Shown: piece after piece, positions 41,068-53,361 of the stretch
Layout: the number at the start of each line of letters is the position of its first letter
How positions within the stretch are numbered: the first letter of the stretch is position 1
Source: Leucaena leucocephala
Lineage: Eukaryota; Streptophyta; Magnoliopsida; Fabales; Fabaceae
NCBI GenBank assembly: GCA_037074615.1
Contig: CM073535.1
Coordinates: 1,674,001-1,738,000 of the forward strand
Length of the DNA stretch: 64,000 nt
Reading direction: 5' to 3'
Notes under the pieces: model-generated
The model's input: only the letters and a program-made list of their open reading frames with translations
Told to the model about the DNA's origin: nothing
Database searches by the model: none
Program-made: the position numbers and the translations under genes

Positions 41068-43123
41068 TTTTTCAGGACAGGAAATTCAGTCGTCAGTGAA
41101 GAGCATTTGAATTAGAGTGTGGATGCATTTTTGCTGCATATGACGCTGAGATTTGCTTACGTGGACGCTAGTTTATCCGAATTTAACTGCATCCACCAAT
41201 TTGGTTTGTCTGTGTCAGGAGGATCTGAATTTGCCGTCTGAAGTGACAATTTAGCCCTCCTGGATTTTTGGATTTACTTAATTACCGAATATTCTAGTGG
41301 TTCAGACCTGGATTTTGGGATTTCATAGCATGAGTGAGGTGGAATGGTTCCTTATGCCGTTAGCCACAGCCAGAATTTTCCACTTGAGAAACTTAGTTTT
41401 CAATGACAGAAATTGGTTTGTCATGAAGCTTGGAGAAGGGATACATGGCAGTTTCATGATTATGATAGGCCATTTCCCCCGTCTCTCATCCTTTTGGTAA
41501 TTACCAAAACGTACGAAGCTGAGAATGGAGTTATGACCTTTCAAGCTGATTCGTCTAGTGTCAATTGGATGATATTAGCTCTATTTTTTAAAATAGAAAA
41601 ATTAATTAAAGTGATCATTACTGTTCACGAGTAGATGTTGATGTATTTATTTTTACGAGGACTCATCAATAATCATCTCATTTTTTATTTTTAAATATAA
41701 AATATATTTTATATTTTATTAATATTTTTTAAAATTATTTTATTAATATTTTCTTTATAATAATTAAATAAGAGATAAAGAGAAAAAGTAAGAAAAAATA
41801 TTAGAATATTTTAAATAAAATATGATATATTAATTTTTTTAATTTAATTAAATTAGTTAAATATATTATATATTAAAAATAAGAGGAAAAAATAAAAGTT
41901 ATTAACAGTAATTTAGATATTTCTTTTAATTAATGTTTCTAAGTCCTAATATGAAGTTAATTTTTTATTTTAAGAAAATCCTTCTGACATTAATCCCGTC
42001 TTCCATGTTCACACTCTGAAGAAACCAAAACGGCACCATTTGCTCCTCATACGACCTTCGGCCAAAGTGACTTTGACGAGGATCTTGACAGACAGCTCTC
42101 CCAAATCCCCATGTGTTGGATAGAAACGCATGTCGTATACCAAACTACTTCGGGGCCTTCCCGCTGAGTAAATTTTTTATTCCTTCGCCTTAAAGGGAAC
42201 AGCAAGGTACCAAACAAGTAGCGAACTACCCCCAAAGAATTGATACCCGAACCTACTGAATTAGGTCAACAAAACCAGTTTCTGGAATCGTAGTTGTGAC
42301 TACTGAGGAAAGCTTTCAGTCTGATAGTCGGAATGGTGCCAAGTTGATTTCCAACATCAGTTTTGTTTACTACTCAATGCTCTTTCCCCACCACAGAGAT
42401 CTTTCTGTGTGAGATAAGACTACAAAAAACCACTGATTTTGTGGTATAAATATAGGGCACGCTACACAGATATGTTTCAGAATTGTAGTAATTTGCCTGT
42501 AGAATGGGAAAGAAGACCCGTATAATAAAGAAGCATTATTCTTTTGCAACCTGCTACGAGTATTTCAATTTTAAAATTGGAAGTTCTTAAGTTTCTTATT
42601 TGATTTGAGATTCCTCATAAATGCGGTTCAAATTCATCTGATTCAGTTTTGGGGTGTACAGAATATAAAATTCGAGCAGATGGCATAAGTTGCATAGATA
42701 TCTTCATTCGGGTTTTACAGAGAACAAGGACGCTAATGATGTATATAAGGCCGTAGGACACCATATTATGAACTTATTTTTATTGGCCAAAACTATGAAC
42801 TTTGCTAACAGTTCATTATGAAATCTTTCCCAAAAAGATACATCAGAGGGAATACAGCCAACCTCTATGATAGGAAATCCATAACATACACTGTCAATGC
42901 TAAGTAATTTAAAAATAACAAATAAAAAAATACATAATCAATGACCAGATTAGTTACAAAGACTGCAGATTCGGCATTTCATTGCACTGCTTAGCTTGGG
43001 AGGTCCCTGCCCCATTACAAGCTGACGTTGACTTCTAATTAAGCACCAGTTTTCCTCCATGGGAGACAACCATGTAGCATCTTCTTGGATGAGAAATTGA
43101 TCGGTAAAATACTTATCGTTAAC
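41068..43123. other. Intergenic region, no supported gene
   Basis: Promoter side of APL1 and 3' side of the carrier gene. Contains an AT-rich, possibly MITE-like block near 41600-41940 and GC-richer unique sequence at 42000-42280 with a 62-codon minus frame that I could not assign. Confidence 0.5.
41596..41940. repeat. Possible MITE-like AT-rich element
   Basis: The left end AATTAATTAAAGTGATCATT ACTGTT-type sequence partly mirrors AACAGTAATTTAGATATTTC TTTTAATTAAT-type sequence at the right end, suggesting imperfect terminal inverted repeats around a very AT-rich, non-coding core. Target duplications not resolved. Confidence 0.3.
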
Positions 43124-45147
43124 TCAAGCTTCCTTTACTTTGGGAGGAGCAGACAGATACCTGCCAATCATGTGCATCAAAATCCATGACGTCATAGTGA
43201 TCTTTTCCTTTACCATCAGAAGTAGCGCTGCACTCAGAACAGTTTTCAATATCTGCGCCTGCAATCCATTGAAAAACCCCAGCGGGCCTTCCCTTCTCCA
43301 AATAGTATAGAGTGCGCCCGAGATTGTTCGTTGTCCCTTTCGCTCAGCTTCTGCACTCCAATTGTCGTTTGACTCGGCTGATTGAATCATAACCTTACGC
43401 CTATAGGCAGTTCAAAACAACTTTCATCAAGTAGTCAACAAAATGGCCCAAGCAAATAAAAAGATAAAGAGAAAAGACAGCAGGAACTTTAGATATGCGT
43501 AAAATGAATGTTCCCTCCTTCTTTAGGAACCATATATATTTCCTGAATGAGGGTAGATGAATTGACATGACCATCCACCTGATAGCTGGGTATGTTAGGC
43601 ACGTGGCAGCACATTTTGAGACTGCACCCAGCATGAAAGCAGAAAAGGCAGAAAGAGCTTCCGGGGATGACTTTGTACCTATTTTCTTGTTCATCTTTCC
43701 CTTTAGTAGTCTCTGTTTCAGTTGATCAAATGCCGTATACTGTTGGGAAAAATAACAACTTGTCTGAATTTAGGTTGTTCTCAAGCTAACCTGAAATAAT
43801 ATGAAAGACTAATACCTGAATAGACGGGTTTGATGTTAAAAGAAGAGATACCCCAAGTCCATCAAATGCCTCACCCCATGTACCCTCTGAAAAGGTCTTC
43901 CAAAATCCCTTGGATTTTCCAAAATCACTAGTCTGCATCCTTGAGGCTGCCGTATCTAAGGGCTGTGAAGTACAACTAGATATTAAATATGCATTACAAT
44001 AGAACCCATGGTCACTGAATAATGGTTCACCTAAGAACAATGAAAACATGGTTTGGATGCTAATGTTATTGATCGCCAGTTGGCCCATTTCTTTTGATTT
44101 TAGCAATGAAAAACCTACTTGGAAGAGTCTACTACATTATTTGATTACATTCTTTTTCATTCTTTCTTGCCTTTATACGTTACAGAGTTGTTATGGAGAC
44201 TCTAATCTAGAACCTCCCTTGCATACCCATCCATTCCAACGACCTGAGCTGATATCAATATCATAGTTAATTACATGCAGGTGAACCTAATATTGAACTT
44301 AATTTCTTCTTGTGATGCCTATAGGTGACACTACCAAAGGAAGAAGAACTTAGTTGCCTGCAGTAACTTGTGGCTTCAATATTAACTAACCCCACCAACA
44401 AGCACATGGCAAGTAACAAACAAAAATTCTTATCTGAAAACTATAATAGTTATCACTTTCCTGTGTTACTACTCTTGTGCAGACCCCAGCAGCAGTGGCA
44501 ACAAGCAAGTTTGCCTTCGTTCCAATGGTCTTCTTTCCAGTTTTATTCAAGTATAACCTCCTAAAGTAGCTGTATCCATAGAAATATAGAAATAACGTAA
44601 TGAAGGATTGGAAGTTCTTCGTCCCAAGGCCTTGGTACAATGAAAGCAACTGACGAGTAGAAATTGCTTCCCATAAAACATCAGAAATATTCCTGCATTA
44701 GTTAAGCGTAATTTAATAGTTAAATTTGGAGTGACAGTAGTAAAAGGGGCCATGTGAAGTTGGCAATAGGCAGTTTATTGTTGAAAATGCCAGGAATATA
44801 TGCTCGAAACTGGATTTGTTAACAAGAACACAGTTGACTTATCACTTTGGCAAACGGTTTAATGTATAATTTCACACTGATAGTTCAATAAGCTGCTCCA
44901 AAGGAAATCGTACAAAAAGATTAGAACATGCTAATATAATTATCATAATGCAAATTGTAATCCAACTAATAAATGCTATTAGATTTGTTAGGAAGTGATT
45001 GAAACTGTATCTTCGCTTTTGTTTAGCCTGAACTTCAGCTTGATATTTGGTCTTGCAAGTATCGAGAGGGTACAAGACGGTGGTGCTAACAAGGGATCCG
45101 ATGGCACCAGAAGTAGCTTCTGAAAATGATTCCAGATCAAGCTGCAT
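43124..45147 (-). CDS. PNC1: Peroxisomal adenine nucleotide carrier (PNC), two splice donors abnormal
   Basis: Mitochondrial-carrier-family protein that imports ATP into peroxisomes in exchange for ADP/AMP, supporting fatty acid beta-oxidation (known for PNC1/2). Exons (minus strand): 45005-45147, 44461-44692, 43816-43962, 43579-43739 and 43124-43400, giving 319 residues if joined at the protein-homology borders; Arabidopsis PNC is about 320. Three carrier signatures are present: YPLDTCKTK, QPLDTAASRMQ and TYPAIRRKV, with LYQGLGTKNFQSF, LLLTSNPSIQYTAFDQLKQ and FFNGLQAQILKTVLSAALLL. Odd: the donor after exon 1 reads ACAG|TTTCAA and that after exon 2 reads ACAG|GAAAGT, so neither has GT, while the other borders are normal and no exon has a stop. 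The gene may be impaired or the sequence locally wrong. PNC1 versus PNC2 cannot be told apart here. Confidence 0.85.
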
Positions 45148-45520
45148 CTTTCCTCAGTAAAACCAAATTAAGTTAGGAATTGAAATAGATTATCAGAACT
45201 CACGCGCCTCAACCTCAGGGAGCAAAAGGGCATTGGTTCATGGGAAGGAAACAAAAGCTTGTGAGGTTAAGAGAGGCGTGAGTTGACCAAAAAGGTTGTA
45301 GCATGACTTAAGCAGGGAAAAGCTTCTGATTTTTCATTTTTGAGCTAACCCGCTGTATGTTGGTACAGTTTGGCAGTTTGCCCTTTAAGCCAGAGGATTG
45401 GGTTGGTTTCAGGCTTTCAGCTTCAGAGTTTTTGAGTATCTTCTTGGCAATCGAAACGCGAAGATATGTGCCTATTTGCTCTGCTGGTGGAACAATATTA
45501 TTGTTATTATTATTAAAAAA

Positions 45521-45848
45521 AAACTAAAATACTCATAATCACCCTTAACTTTAATCGCGTTACGGATAAAACCCCCATTTTTAAAAATTTAAAAATAAAT
45601 TTAACTTTCATATATTTTTAAAAATTTAAAAATAAATTTAACTTTCATATCTTAACACTTAACTCAGCATCATTAAAATATCTATTAAATCTAATAAAAT
45701 GAATATTATATTATATTATTTAAAATAAATTAATAGACTATATATATTTTTTATTATTTTATTTATTTATCCTGTATTAAAAAAGATATTTTAACGATTC
45801 AATTAATCATTCTTAACTCTATTGAGAGTTATGAGTATTTTAGCCTTT
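45521..45848. mobile_element. MITE-like element with terminal inverted repeats
   Basis: CTAAAATACTCATAATC at 45524-45540 is mirrored by GAGAGTTATGAGTATTTTAG at 45824-45843 (15 of 16 bases pair as inverted repeats). The roughly 330-base interior is AT-rich and non-coding and contains a 37-base tandem duplication. Flanking target duplications are obscured by A-runs. Confidence 0.55.
45577..45650. repeat. 37-base tandem duplication
   Basis: Two consecutive copies of a 37-base unit containing AAAATTTAAAAATAAATTTA and ACTTTCATAT. Confidence 0.9.
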
Positions 45849-46149
45849 AAAAAAATAGAAAACATAATGAAAATTAATTGTTTCTAAAATTTTCACTGGA
45901 CATAATGACTTAATATATGTTTGTTAACTGAAAATATTAATACTCTATAAAATTTATATATAGATAATATAAATAATTGAATGTAAATTTTTTTAATTAA
46001 TAAAATTTTAAACATTAGTTTTTGCCAATATTCTTTTTTCAAATTTTAATTTCTAATATTAATTTTTATATAATTAATTACTTATAGTATTATTTTAGCA
46101 AAAAAAAAATTTAAATTATAGCCAAAACATCCATCAATATCAATTATAA

Positions 46150-46290
46150 AAGTCCTGTTTAGTTTAGCTTTTAAATTTTTTTTATAGAAAATAAATAATT
46201 TAAAAACTTTTTAGAGATTTTTTAAAAAAATTATAAATAAAATAATTTTAAATAAAATAACTATTTGGATAATTATTATAAAAATAAATT
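46150..46290 (-). repeat. Dispersed AT-rich repeat family 2, copy 2
   Basis: Reverse complement aligns by eye with about 7990-8150 (shared AATAATTATC-A-AAT, then TTATTT-AAA-TATTTTATTTA). Weak because of low complexity. Confidence 0.35.
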
Positions 46291-46600
46291 TTATAATTAA
46301 TAAAATATTAAAAATAAAAATATAATTATACTTAAACATAAATATTTGAGTCAATTTTTCTTTTTTTTTTAACCATAGGCTTTTGAGTCAATTGTTTTTT
46401 TTTAATTAAATGCGGACACTCTTTTAAATAAAAAATTTAATTTTAATTCTTCATAATACTAGTGTAATATTCTCTTCAGCTATCTCAAAATGGAATTTAT
46501 CATCAATCGGGCATTAGACTGGCAGATGAAGGTTTTTTAAACTGAATAAGTAAATGCATGATAGATGCTTAGAGAAAATAAAAGATAAATATGTTTTATA

Positions 46601-48284
46601 TGTTGGAAATCGTGCCCTAAGGGCCAATCATTGTCTTATGAATATTATTGATTTATGAATTTATTAATTGTGTTATCATATTATTTGCATGTTTACTATG
46701 ATGACCATCCTTAGATAATTCATAATCTTATCCTAAATGTCCCTGGTCAGTTATCTATGATGGAGCACAGATGAAATAAGACCAATATGACTTTGAAGAT
46801 GTATAGAGATATAAATCAAAGTTATAGGCACATGTAAGAGTACAAGGTGTTGGACCAACCCGCTATGAGAGAACTACACGGGTAACGTCATAAGCTTCTC
46901 TCATATACAAACCATGTCAATATGCCATTTGACCTGAGATCATCATGGATTCATACATGACAAACGCTCAGCTTTGACCTAGTCAAAAGTCACTTTTAAC
47001 CGAGTGATCATAAAGACTATGTTCGGACTTAGTGGTTTTTTATGCGGAGGAATATAAATTGTCAAGATGGAATTTGTCCCTCACATTCGTAGAGAGATAT
47101 TACTGGCCCCTCGATGAGTGAGTATGAGAAATGTATGGCCATACTGTAATGGAAAGGTAGTTCCATTTCTATAGTCAGACTACTCAGGAATCGAGAAAGT
47201 AACGGTCAGGAATAGGAGGATGACATTATCCATGCCTCAACCATGATCAAAATATCGCGTGACAGAAGGGACATGATATGGTTGTATAAAAGGTTACATC
47301 GTTTAACGATCCTCATATGATTTGGGTAGTCGTTATATCTTGCTAGAGACCGCTTGCGACTTGTGGGCTAGTATAGCAAATGGCCCACTGCCAACTTCAT
47401 ATGGGCCTACAGGGTCACACACAAAATAGTCCAACACGAGCTATGATATCTAGATTTATTGAATCTAAGACATGTCCAGATTCAATAAATGGTCCAGGGT
47501 GGATATATATATTTATTTATATTTATATTCATATATATATAAATTCGTATGTATATATTATATATAAGAGATATATGAGATTTAATTTATAAGGATAAAT
47601 TAAATCCCTATCACGTTTGAATTTGAAATTCAAATTGATATGTTATCTCAAATTTGATTTATGAGAATAAATCAAATATAGTTCAGTCTCATCTTTATTT
47701 AAAGTTAAATAAATAGGTAATTAAATCTGTGGGACAGATTTAATATTATTTATTTAATTAATTTCTTATAAAATTATACAATATATGATATTGTATTAAT
47801 TTTAGAATTAATATAAGATTAACTCCAAAAATCCAATTCGGTAAAGCAAAAAAAATGCATAGTATCCTATATATCTGATTTTAGGAGCTGAGTTTTAGAG
47901 ATACACATAGAACACAGAAAGGTCGAAGGGGAATCTGCAAAAGGTTTGCAGATAAGAAACTGCCAAAATAGAGACGGAGAGGACGAATTCTTGAGAAAGC
48001 CCTGGAGGGACAAGAGACGCTAACACGTCGTTCGTGATTAGAACGCTGTTCGTGTGGATACTAGTAGAGGAAGCCAACCTGAGTCGTCGACTTCTTGAGA
48101 TCAGAAAGGGAGCACGAGCCTCGGAGAGAAGCTGTGAACGTCCTGACCAGAAGCTGTGGAAGTAGTTGAGGAACACTGAAGGTAATGCTTCTTCCCATTT
48201 GACTTAAACACATACGGCACATCCTGGCAAGGAATGGAAAAAAATTTAAATTAATTTCCGCTGCGTGTCTTCCAATTCCTTCCA
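46601..48284 (+). repeat. Left (5') LTR
   Basis: 1684 bases, TG...CA ends. Pairs with 53362-55046. Contains a TA-rich microsatellite-like segment near 47503-47570. Confidence 0.96.
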
Positions 48285-48285
48285 G

Positions 48286-48298
48286 TGGTATCAGAGCC
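48286..48298 (+). other. Primer-binding site (initiator Met-tRNA)
   Basis: TGGTATCAGAGCC one base after the left LTR is the typical copia primer-binding site, complementary to the 3' end of initiator Met-tRNA. Confidence 0.92.
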
Positions 48299-49390
48299 AT
48301 ACCGTTTTGTGTTTAAGTTAGGTTTGATTGTTGATTCATATGATATGTGTTAGTCGTAGCCGATCATATGATATACATTTTATGTGTGACATATAAGGGA
48401 TCCGTATTATGTATGACATAAAAGGAATCTAAAAGGGAATTGAAATCGGTGGTGATACGTTTTGAGTTGATCAATTAACGTAGATGGGGTCTAAGAAAAC
48501 CAAATTCAGATTCGTGATTATTTATAAAGCAAAACAGAACTGTAACATGTTATTTTGTGAATGTTTTAGATTTGAAACATCAATTGCCCTGCAATTAAAT
48601 CTGAATGTTAATTCTTGAATGCTTGGGTATGGTGAACAATATGGCTCTAGATTGCAAGTGTTATAATTTTTTAAAAACGGCCTGCGTGTCGTGCCTTCCT
48701 ATATATATACTCTCAATGTACCTTCTCTTCTCATCTCACTCCCCTTGAATGTTAAAAGAGGTTTCTATATGTAATTTCCCTTTTCTTACTAGAGAGCTCC
48801 TCTCATTGGCTTGAGGGGATTTAGGATAGGTGAGCCATATTGTATCATGTTTAAATTATGCATCTTATGATTATATCAGCACATGCATATTACTTGTATG
48901 AGATACAAATTGAGAAACATGCATTCTTATAAACCAAACAGTTAAATTAAGCCCTCTAAATGAAATCTTAAGTCATAATGCCGTCAATTTATAAACACTT
49001 GTCAAAACCTCGATCGCTCAATTATGGACTCCACTAAAGTGGGTGCTTTTGAGTTATCTTGGGGAGATAACAAGAGTAATGGTGCTACTCTCACATGTTT
49101 ATTATTGTTTGACTTAATTGAGATTAACAAAACAGTTTTGGGTCTCAAGGCATTAGATGGGATTAAAAACATGCCAGATCATATGATGATAGGATCCTAT
49201 GAACATCTAAGAGTTACATTTGATGTAATTGGTAAAGGTGTTACCTACTTAAATAACTTAATTTAAGCGTCCTGCCAAAGCGGACTTAAGTTTGAGCCAA
49301 ATATGGTTCTTAGCCCACTAACTATTGCATTGAGGGTTGTTTATTCAGTGGGAGATTGCTAATTAAATTGTATATTTTAATTGTAGAATC
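48299..49390 (+). other. Untranslated leader of the copia element with a small open frame
   Basis: About 1.1 kb between primer-binding site and gag, long for a copia leader. A frame at 49024-49266 encodes 80 residues (begins MDSTKVGAFELSWGDNKSNG) and ends shortly before gag. It is in a region otherwise lacking function and I do not recognise the product. Confidence 0.5.
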
Positions 49391-52300
49391 ATGACGACTA
49401 GTAATACTGCTACATTATCGCTACGATCTGTCCTTGAGAAGGAGAAACTCAATGGGACAAACTTTCTTAACTGGTTTAGGAACTTGAGAATTGTTCTCAA
49501 GCAGGAAAGAAAGGCGCATGTCCTAAATCAACCCATTCCTGAAGAGCCAGCAACCAATGCTCCTAGAGCTCAGAGAGATGCTTACACGAAGCATAAGGAA
49601 GACTCTGTCAATATGAGATGCTTGATGCTAGCCACCATGGTTCTGGAGCTCCAAAGAGATGTGGAACACATGGAGGCTTATGAGATGATTGTGCATCTCA
49701 AGAAAATATTTCAGCAACAGGCAAGGCAAGAGAGGTATGAGACCACTAAGGCCTTATATTCCTATAAGATGGCTGAAGGTGCATCAGTCAGTACTCATGT
49801 CTTAAAGATGAAGGGGTACATTGATCACATTGAGAGGCTTGGATTTCCTATGAGCCAGGAGTTAGCTACGGATTTGATCTTGAACTCACTCCCAGAAAGT
49901 TATGACCAGTTTGTCATGAACTACAACATGAACAACATGGAGAAATCTATTTCTGAACTGCATGGGATGCTTAAAACTGCTGAGTCGAGTCTTAAAAAGA
50001 AGTCCAGTAGTGTTTTGATGGTTCAGAAAGGAAAGGGTATGAAAAAGAAAGGCAAAGGCAAGGGGAAGGGTCATGGCTCATTAGGTAAGACCAAAGAGTC
50101 AGGCAAGCCCGAAACCAAGTCTGCACCAAAGAAAGCAAAACCTCCAAAGGAAGGAGTCTGCTTCTTCTGCAATGAACCTGGTCATTGGAAGAGGAATTGC
50201 AAACTCTACCTCGAAGATTTGAAAAAGAACAAGAATGATAGCGGGGCTATCGCTTCAGGTATTTATGTTATAGACATTCATCTTTCTACTTCCACCTCAT
50301 AGGTATTAGATACTGCATGTGGTTCTCACATTTGTACAAATGTGCAGGGACTAAAGGACAGTAGGAAGCTGAAAAATGGCGAGGTTGACCTACGAGTTGG
50401 AAACAGAGCAAGGGTTACTGCGTTAGCTGTAGGCACTTATGAATTAGTTCTGCCCACTGGGCTTTTGTTAGTTTTGAACAATTGCTATTATGTTCCTGCT
50501 TTAAGTAGTAACATTGTTTCACTTTCTTATTTGGATAAGGAAGGTTTCATTTCCATTGCTGGGAATAGTAGATGTTCTATTTATCGTAATGATGTTTTCT
50601 ATGCTCATGGTGATTTGTATGTTGATCATTATATATTAAATTTGGACCAACCCAATCATGAAAATATCTATAACATAACTGCCAAAAGGGTCAAACCAAA
50701 CGATTTGAATCTCATATACCTCTGGCACTGTCGTCTGGGCTACATAAATGAGAAACGCATTTCTAAACTCCATCAAGATGGATTTCTAAACTCATTTGAT
50801 TTTAGATCATATGACACTTGCGAGTCTTGCTTGTTAGAAAAGATGACAAAGTCACCTTTCACTGGGCACAGTGAAAGGGACATTGATTTATTGGGCCTCA
50901 TACATACAGATGTGTGTGGACTGATGAACACAAATACTAGAGGAGGTTATTCGTACTTCATAACATTCATAGATGATTTTAGCAGATATGGGTATATATA
51001 TCTGATGAAACATAAATCTGAGTCTTTTGAAAAGTTCAAAATATTTCAAAATAAAGTACAAAACCAGCTTGGCAAAATAATTAAAGCTCTTCGATCTGAT
51101 CGGGGTGGTGAATATTTAAGCCAAGAGTTCATAGATCATCTTAGGAGTTATGGGATAGTCTCACAATTGACTCCTCCAGGGACACCATAATGGAATGACG
51201 TTTCTGAACAGAGGAATCGAACACTATTAGATATGGTTCGATCCATGATGAATCAAACAGATCTTCCGCCCTCCTTTTGGGGCCATGCCCTAGAGACAGC
51301 TGCGGTCACACTCAATCGTGTTCCATCTAAGGCAATTGAAAAGACTCCGTATGAGATATGGACTGGGAGGACGCCTAGTTTATCTTTCCTCAAGATTTGG
51401 GGATGCGAGGTCTATGTTAAGCAACAAGCCTCAGACAAATTAGCGCCCAAATCCTCAAGGTGCTTTTTTGTGGGATATCCTAAGGAAACTAAGGGATATT
51501 ACGTCTACAACCTTGTTGATAACAATGTGTTTGTTGTCAGAAATGGTATCTTTCTTGAACGAGAATTTATCTCTAAAAGAACCAGTGGGAGTAAGGTACA
51601 TCTCGAAGAAGTTCGAGAGCCACAAGACACCACAGAACTGCAGATGGAAAACAGAGAAGACTCACAACAAGTTGTTGAGACTCATCAAGTCACGCAAGGT
51701 CCACGGAAATCTAATAGGACACGACTTCAGCCTCAGAGATATGGATTTATGATTTCTGATAGTTGTGATGTGTTGCTCATTGAGCATAATGAGCCGACTA
51801 CCTATCGAGAAGCTATAGTGGGACCAAACTCTGAAAAATGGCTTAATGCCATGAAGTCTGAGATACAATCCATGTACGACAATAAGGTTTGGACCTTGTT
51901 CGGGTGCAAGTGGGTTTTTAAGGAGAAAACTGACATGGATGGCAATGTAAATTTCTTCAAGGCACGACTGATTATAAAAGGATTTACTCAAACTCATTGT
52001 GTGAACTATGATGAGACCTTTTTCCCAGTTGCAATGGCCAAATCACTCAGAATCCTTTTTGCCATAGCAGCATATTATGACTATGAAATATGGCAGATGG
52101 ACGTCAAGACAGCCTTCCTTAATGGAAAGCTACTTGAGGACGTGTACATGACACAACCTGAAGGGTTTGTGTGTTCCAAGGACTCTGGTAAAGTGTGCAA
52201 GCTTCAAAGGTCCATTTATGGACTAAAGCAAGCCTCTCGGAGTTGGAATTATCGTTTTGATGAAGTAGTCAAAGAGTTTAAATTTTTTCAAAACATTGAT

Positions 52301-53347
52301 GAACCTTGTGTGTACAAGAAGGTTAGTGAGAGCACAGTTGTGTTTTTGGTACTCTATGTCGATGACATCCTACTTATTGGGAATGACATTCCTACCTTGC
52401 AGATTGTCAAGTCTTGGTTAGGAAAGTCTTTCTCGATGAAAGACTTGGGTGAAGCCACCTACATCCTAGGAATCAGAATCTATAGAGATAGATCTAAAAG
52501 ACTTCTAGGACTCAGTCAGAGTACATACATAGACAAAATACTGCATAGGTTCAGTATGCACGAATCAAAGAGGGGTTTCATACCCATGTCTCATGGTATT
52601 CACCTCAGAAAAGATATGTGTCCTAGTACATCTGATCAGCGAGGTCACATGAGTAAAGTTCCATATGCCTCGGCCATAGGATCTATCATGTACGCCATGT
52701 TATGTACTCGACCGGATGTCTCGTTTGCCTTAAGTATGACTAGCAGATATCAACAAGACCCTGGTGAGGGCCATTGGACTGCTATCAAGAATATCCTTAC
52801 GTACTTAAGAAGGATTAAGGACTTATTTTTAGTCTATGGTGGATTGGATGACGAACTCTGTGTAACTGGTTACACAGATGCGAGTTTCCAAACTGACCAG
52901 GATGACCAAAAATTGTAGTCTAGATATATATTTCTCCTCAATAATGGAGCAGTAAGCTAGAAGTGCTCTAAGCAGGGCACTATAGCAGATTCTGTAACGG
53001 AAGCTGAGTATATAGCAGCATCTGATGCAGCTAAGGAAGCGGTTTGGATCAGGAAGTTCATCACAGAACTAGGGGTGATACCTACCATCTCAGATCCAAT
53101 AATTTTGCTCTGTGACAATAGCGGTGCCATTGCACAGGCCAAAGAGTCTAGGTCACATCAAAGGACCAAGCATATACTCAGGCGATTTCATCTTATCAGA
53201 GAAATCAACGATAGAGGTGATATAAAAATATGCAAAGTAGCAGGAGAAGATAATGTTGCTGATCCTCTAACAAAGCCGCTTGTGCAGGTAAAGCATGAGC
53301 GTCATGTTAGGTCAATGGGAATTAGTCAAATTAATGATTGTACCTAG
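49391..53347 (+). pseudogene. Copia gag-pol polyprotein, interrupted by four in-frame stops
   Basis: One continuous frame of about 1318 codons. Gag with a zinc knuckle (CFFCNEPGHWKRNC, about codons 257-270); protease with DTACGSH (about 306); integrase with WHCRLGY, CESC, HTDVCG, DDFSRYG and SDRGGE; reverse transcriptase with YVDD (about 989); RNase H with TEAEYIAAS. Stops fall at codons 304 (50300-50302), 600 (51188-51190), 1176 (52916-52918) and 1190 (52958-52960). No net frameshift is present. Near codon 835 the stretch between KVWTL and GCKWVF is shorter than usual, suggesting a small in-frame deletion. The His expected after RLG in the integrase zinc finger is Tyr. The copy cannot make a full polyprotein. 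Confidence 0.93.
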
Positions 53348-53350
53348 TGC

Positions 53351-53361
53351 AAGTGGGAGGT
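53351..53361 (+). other. Polypurine tract
   Basis: AAGTGGGAGG directly upstream of the right LTR is the expected plus-strand primer. Confidence 0.8.

Larger units (their letters stand above)
45148..46600. other. Intergenic region upstream of the carrier gene, repeat-rich
   Basis: Holds the carrier gene promoter, a short inverted-terminal element and an AT-rich repeat copy, and ends at the copia insertion site. Confidence 0.6.

Noticed and set aside
42047..42235. 62-codon minus frame in GC-richer sequence
   Set aside because: No family likeness or splice partners; could be a fragment of something but unsupported.
47380..47592. A 70-codon frame repeated at 54142-54354, and another pair at 47895-48176 and 54657-54938
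   Set aside because: They lie at equivalent places of the two LTRs; likeness is due to LTR identity, not to a gene.
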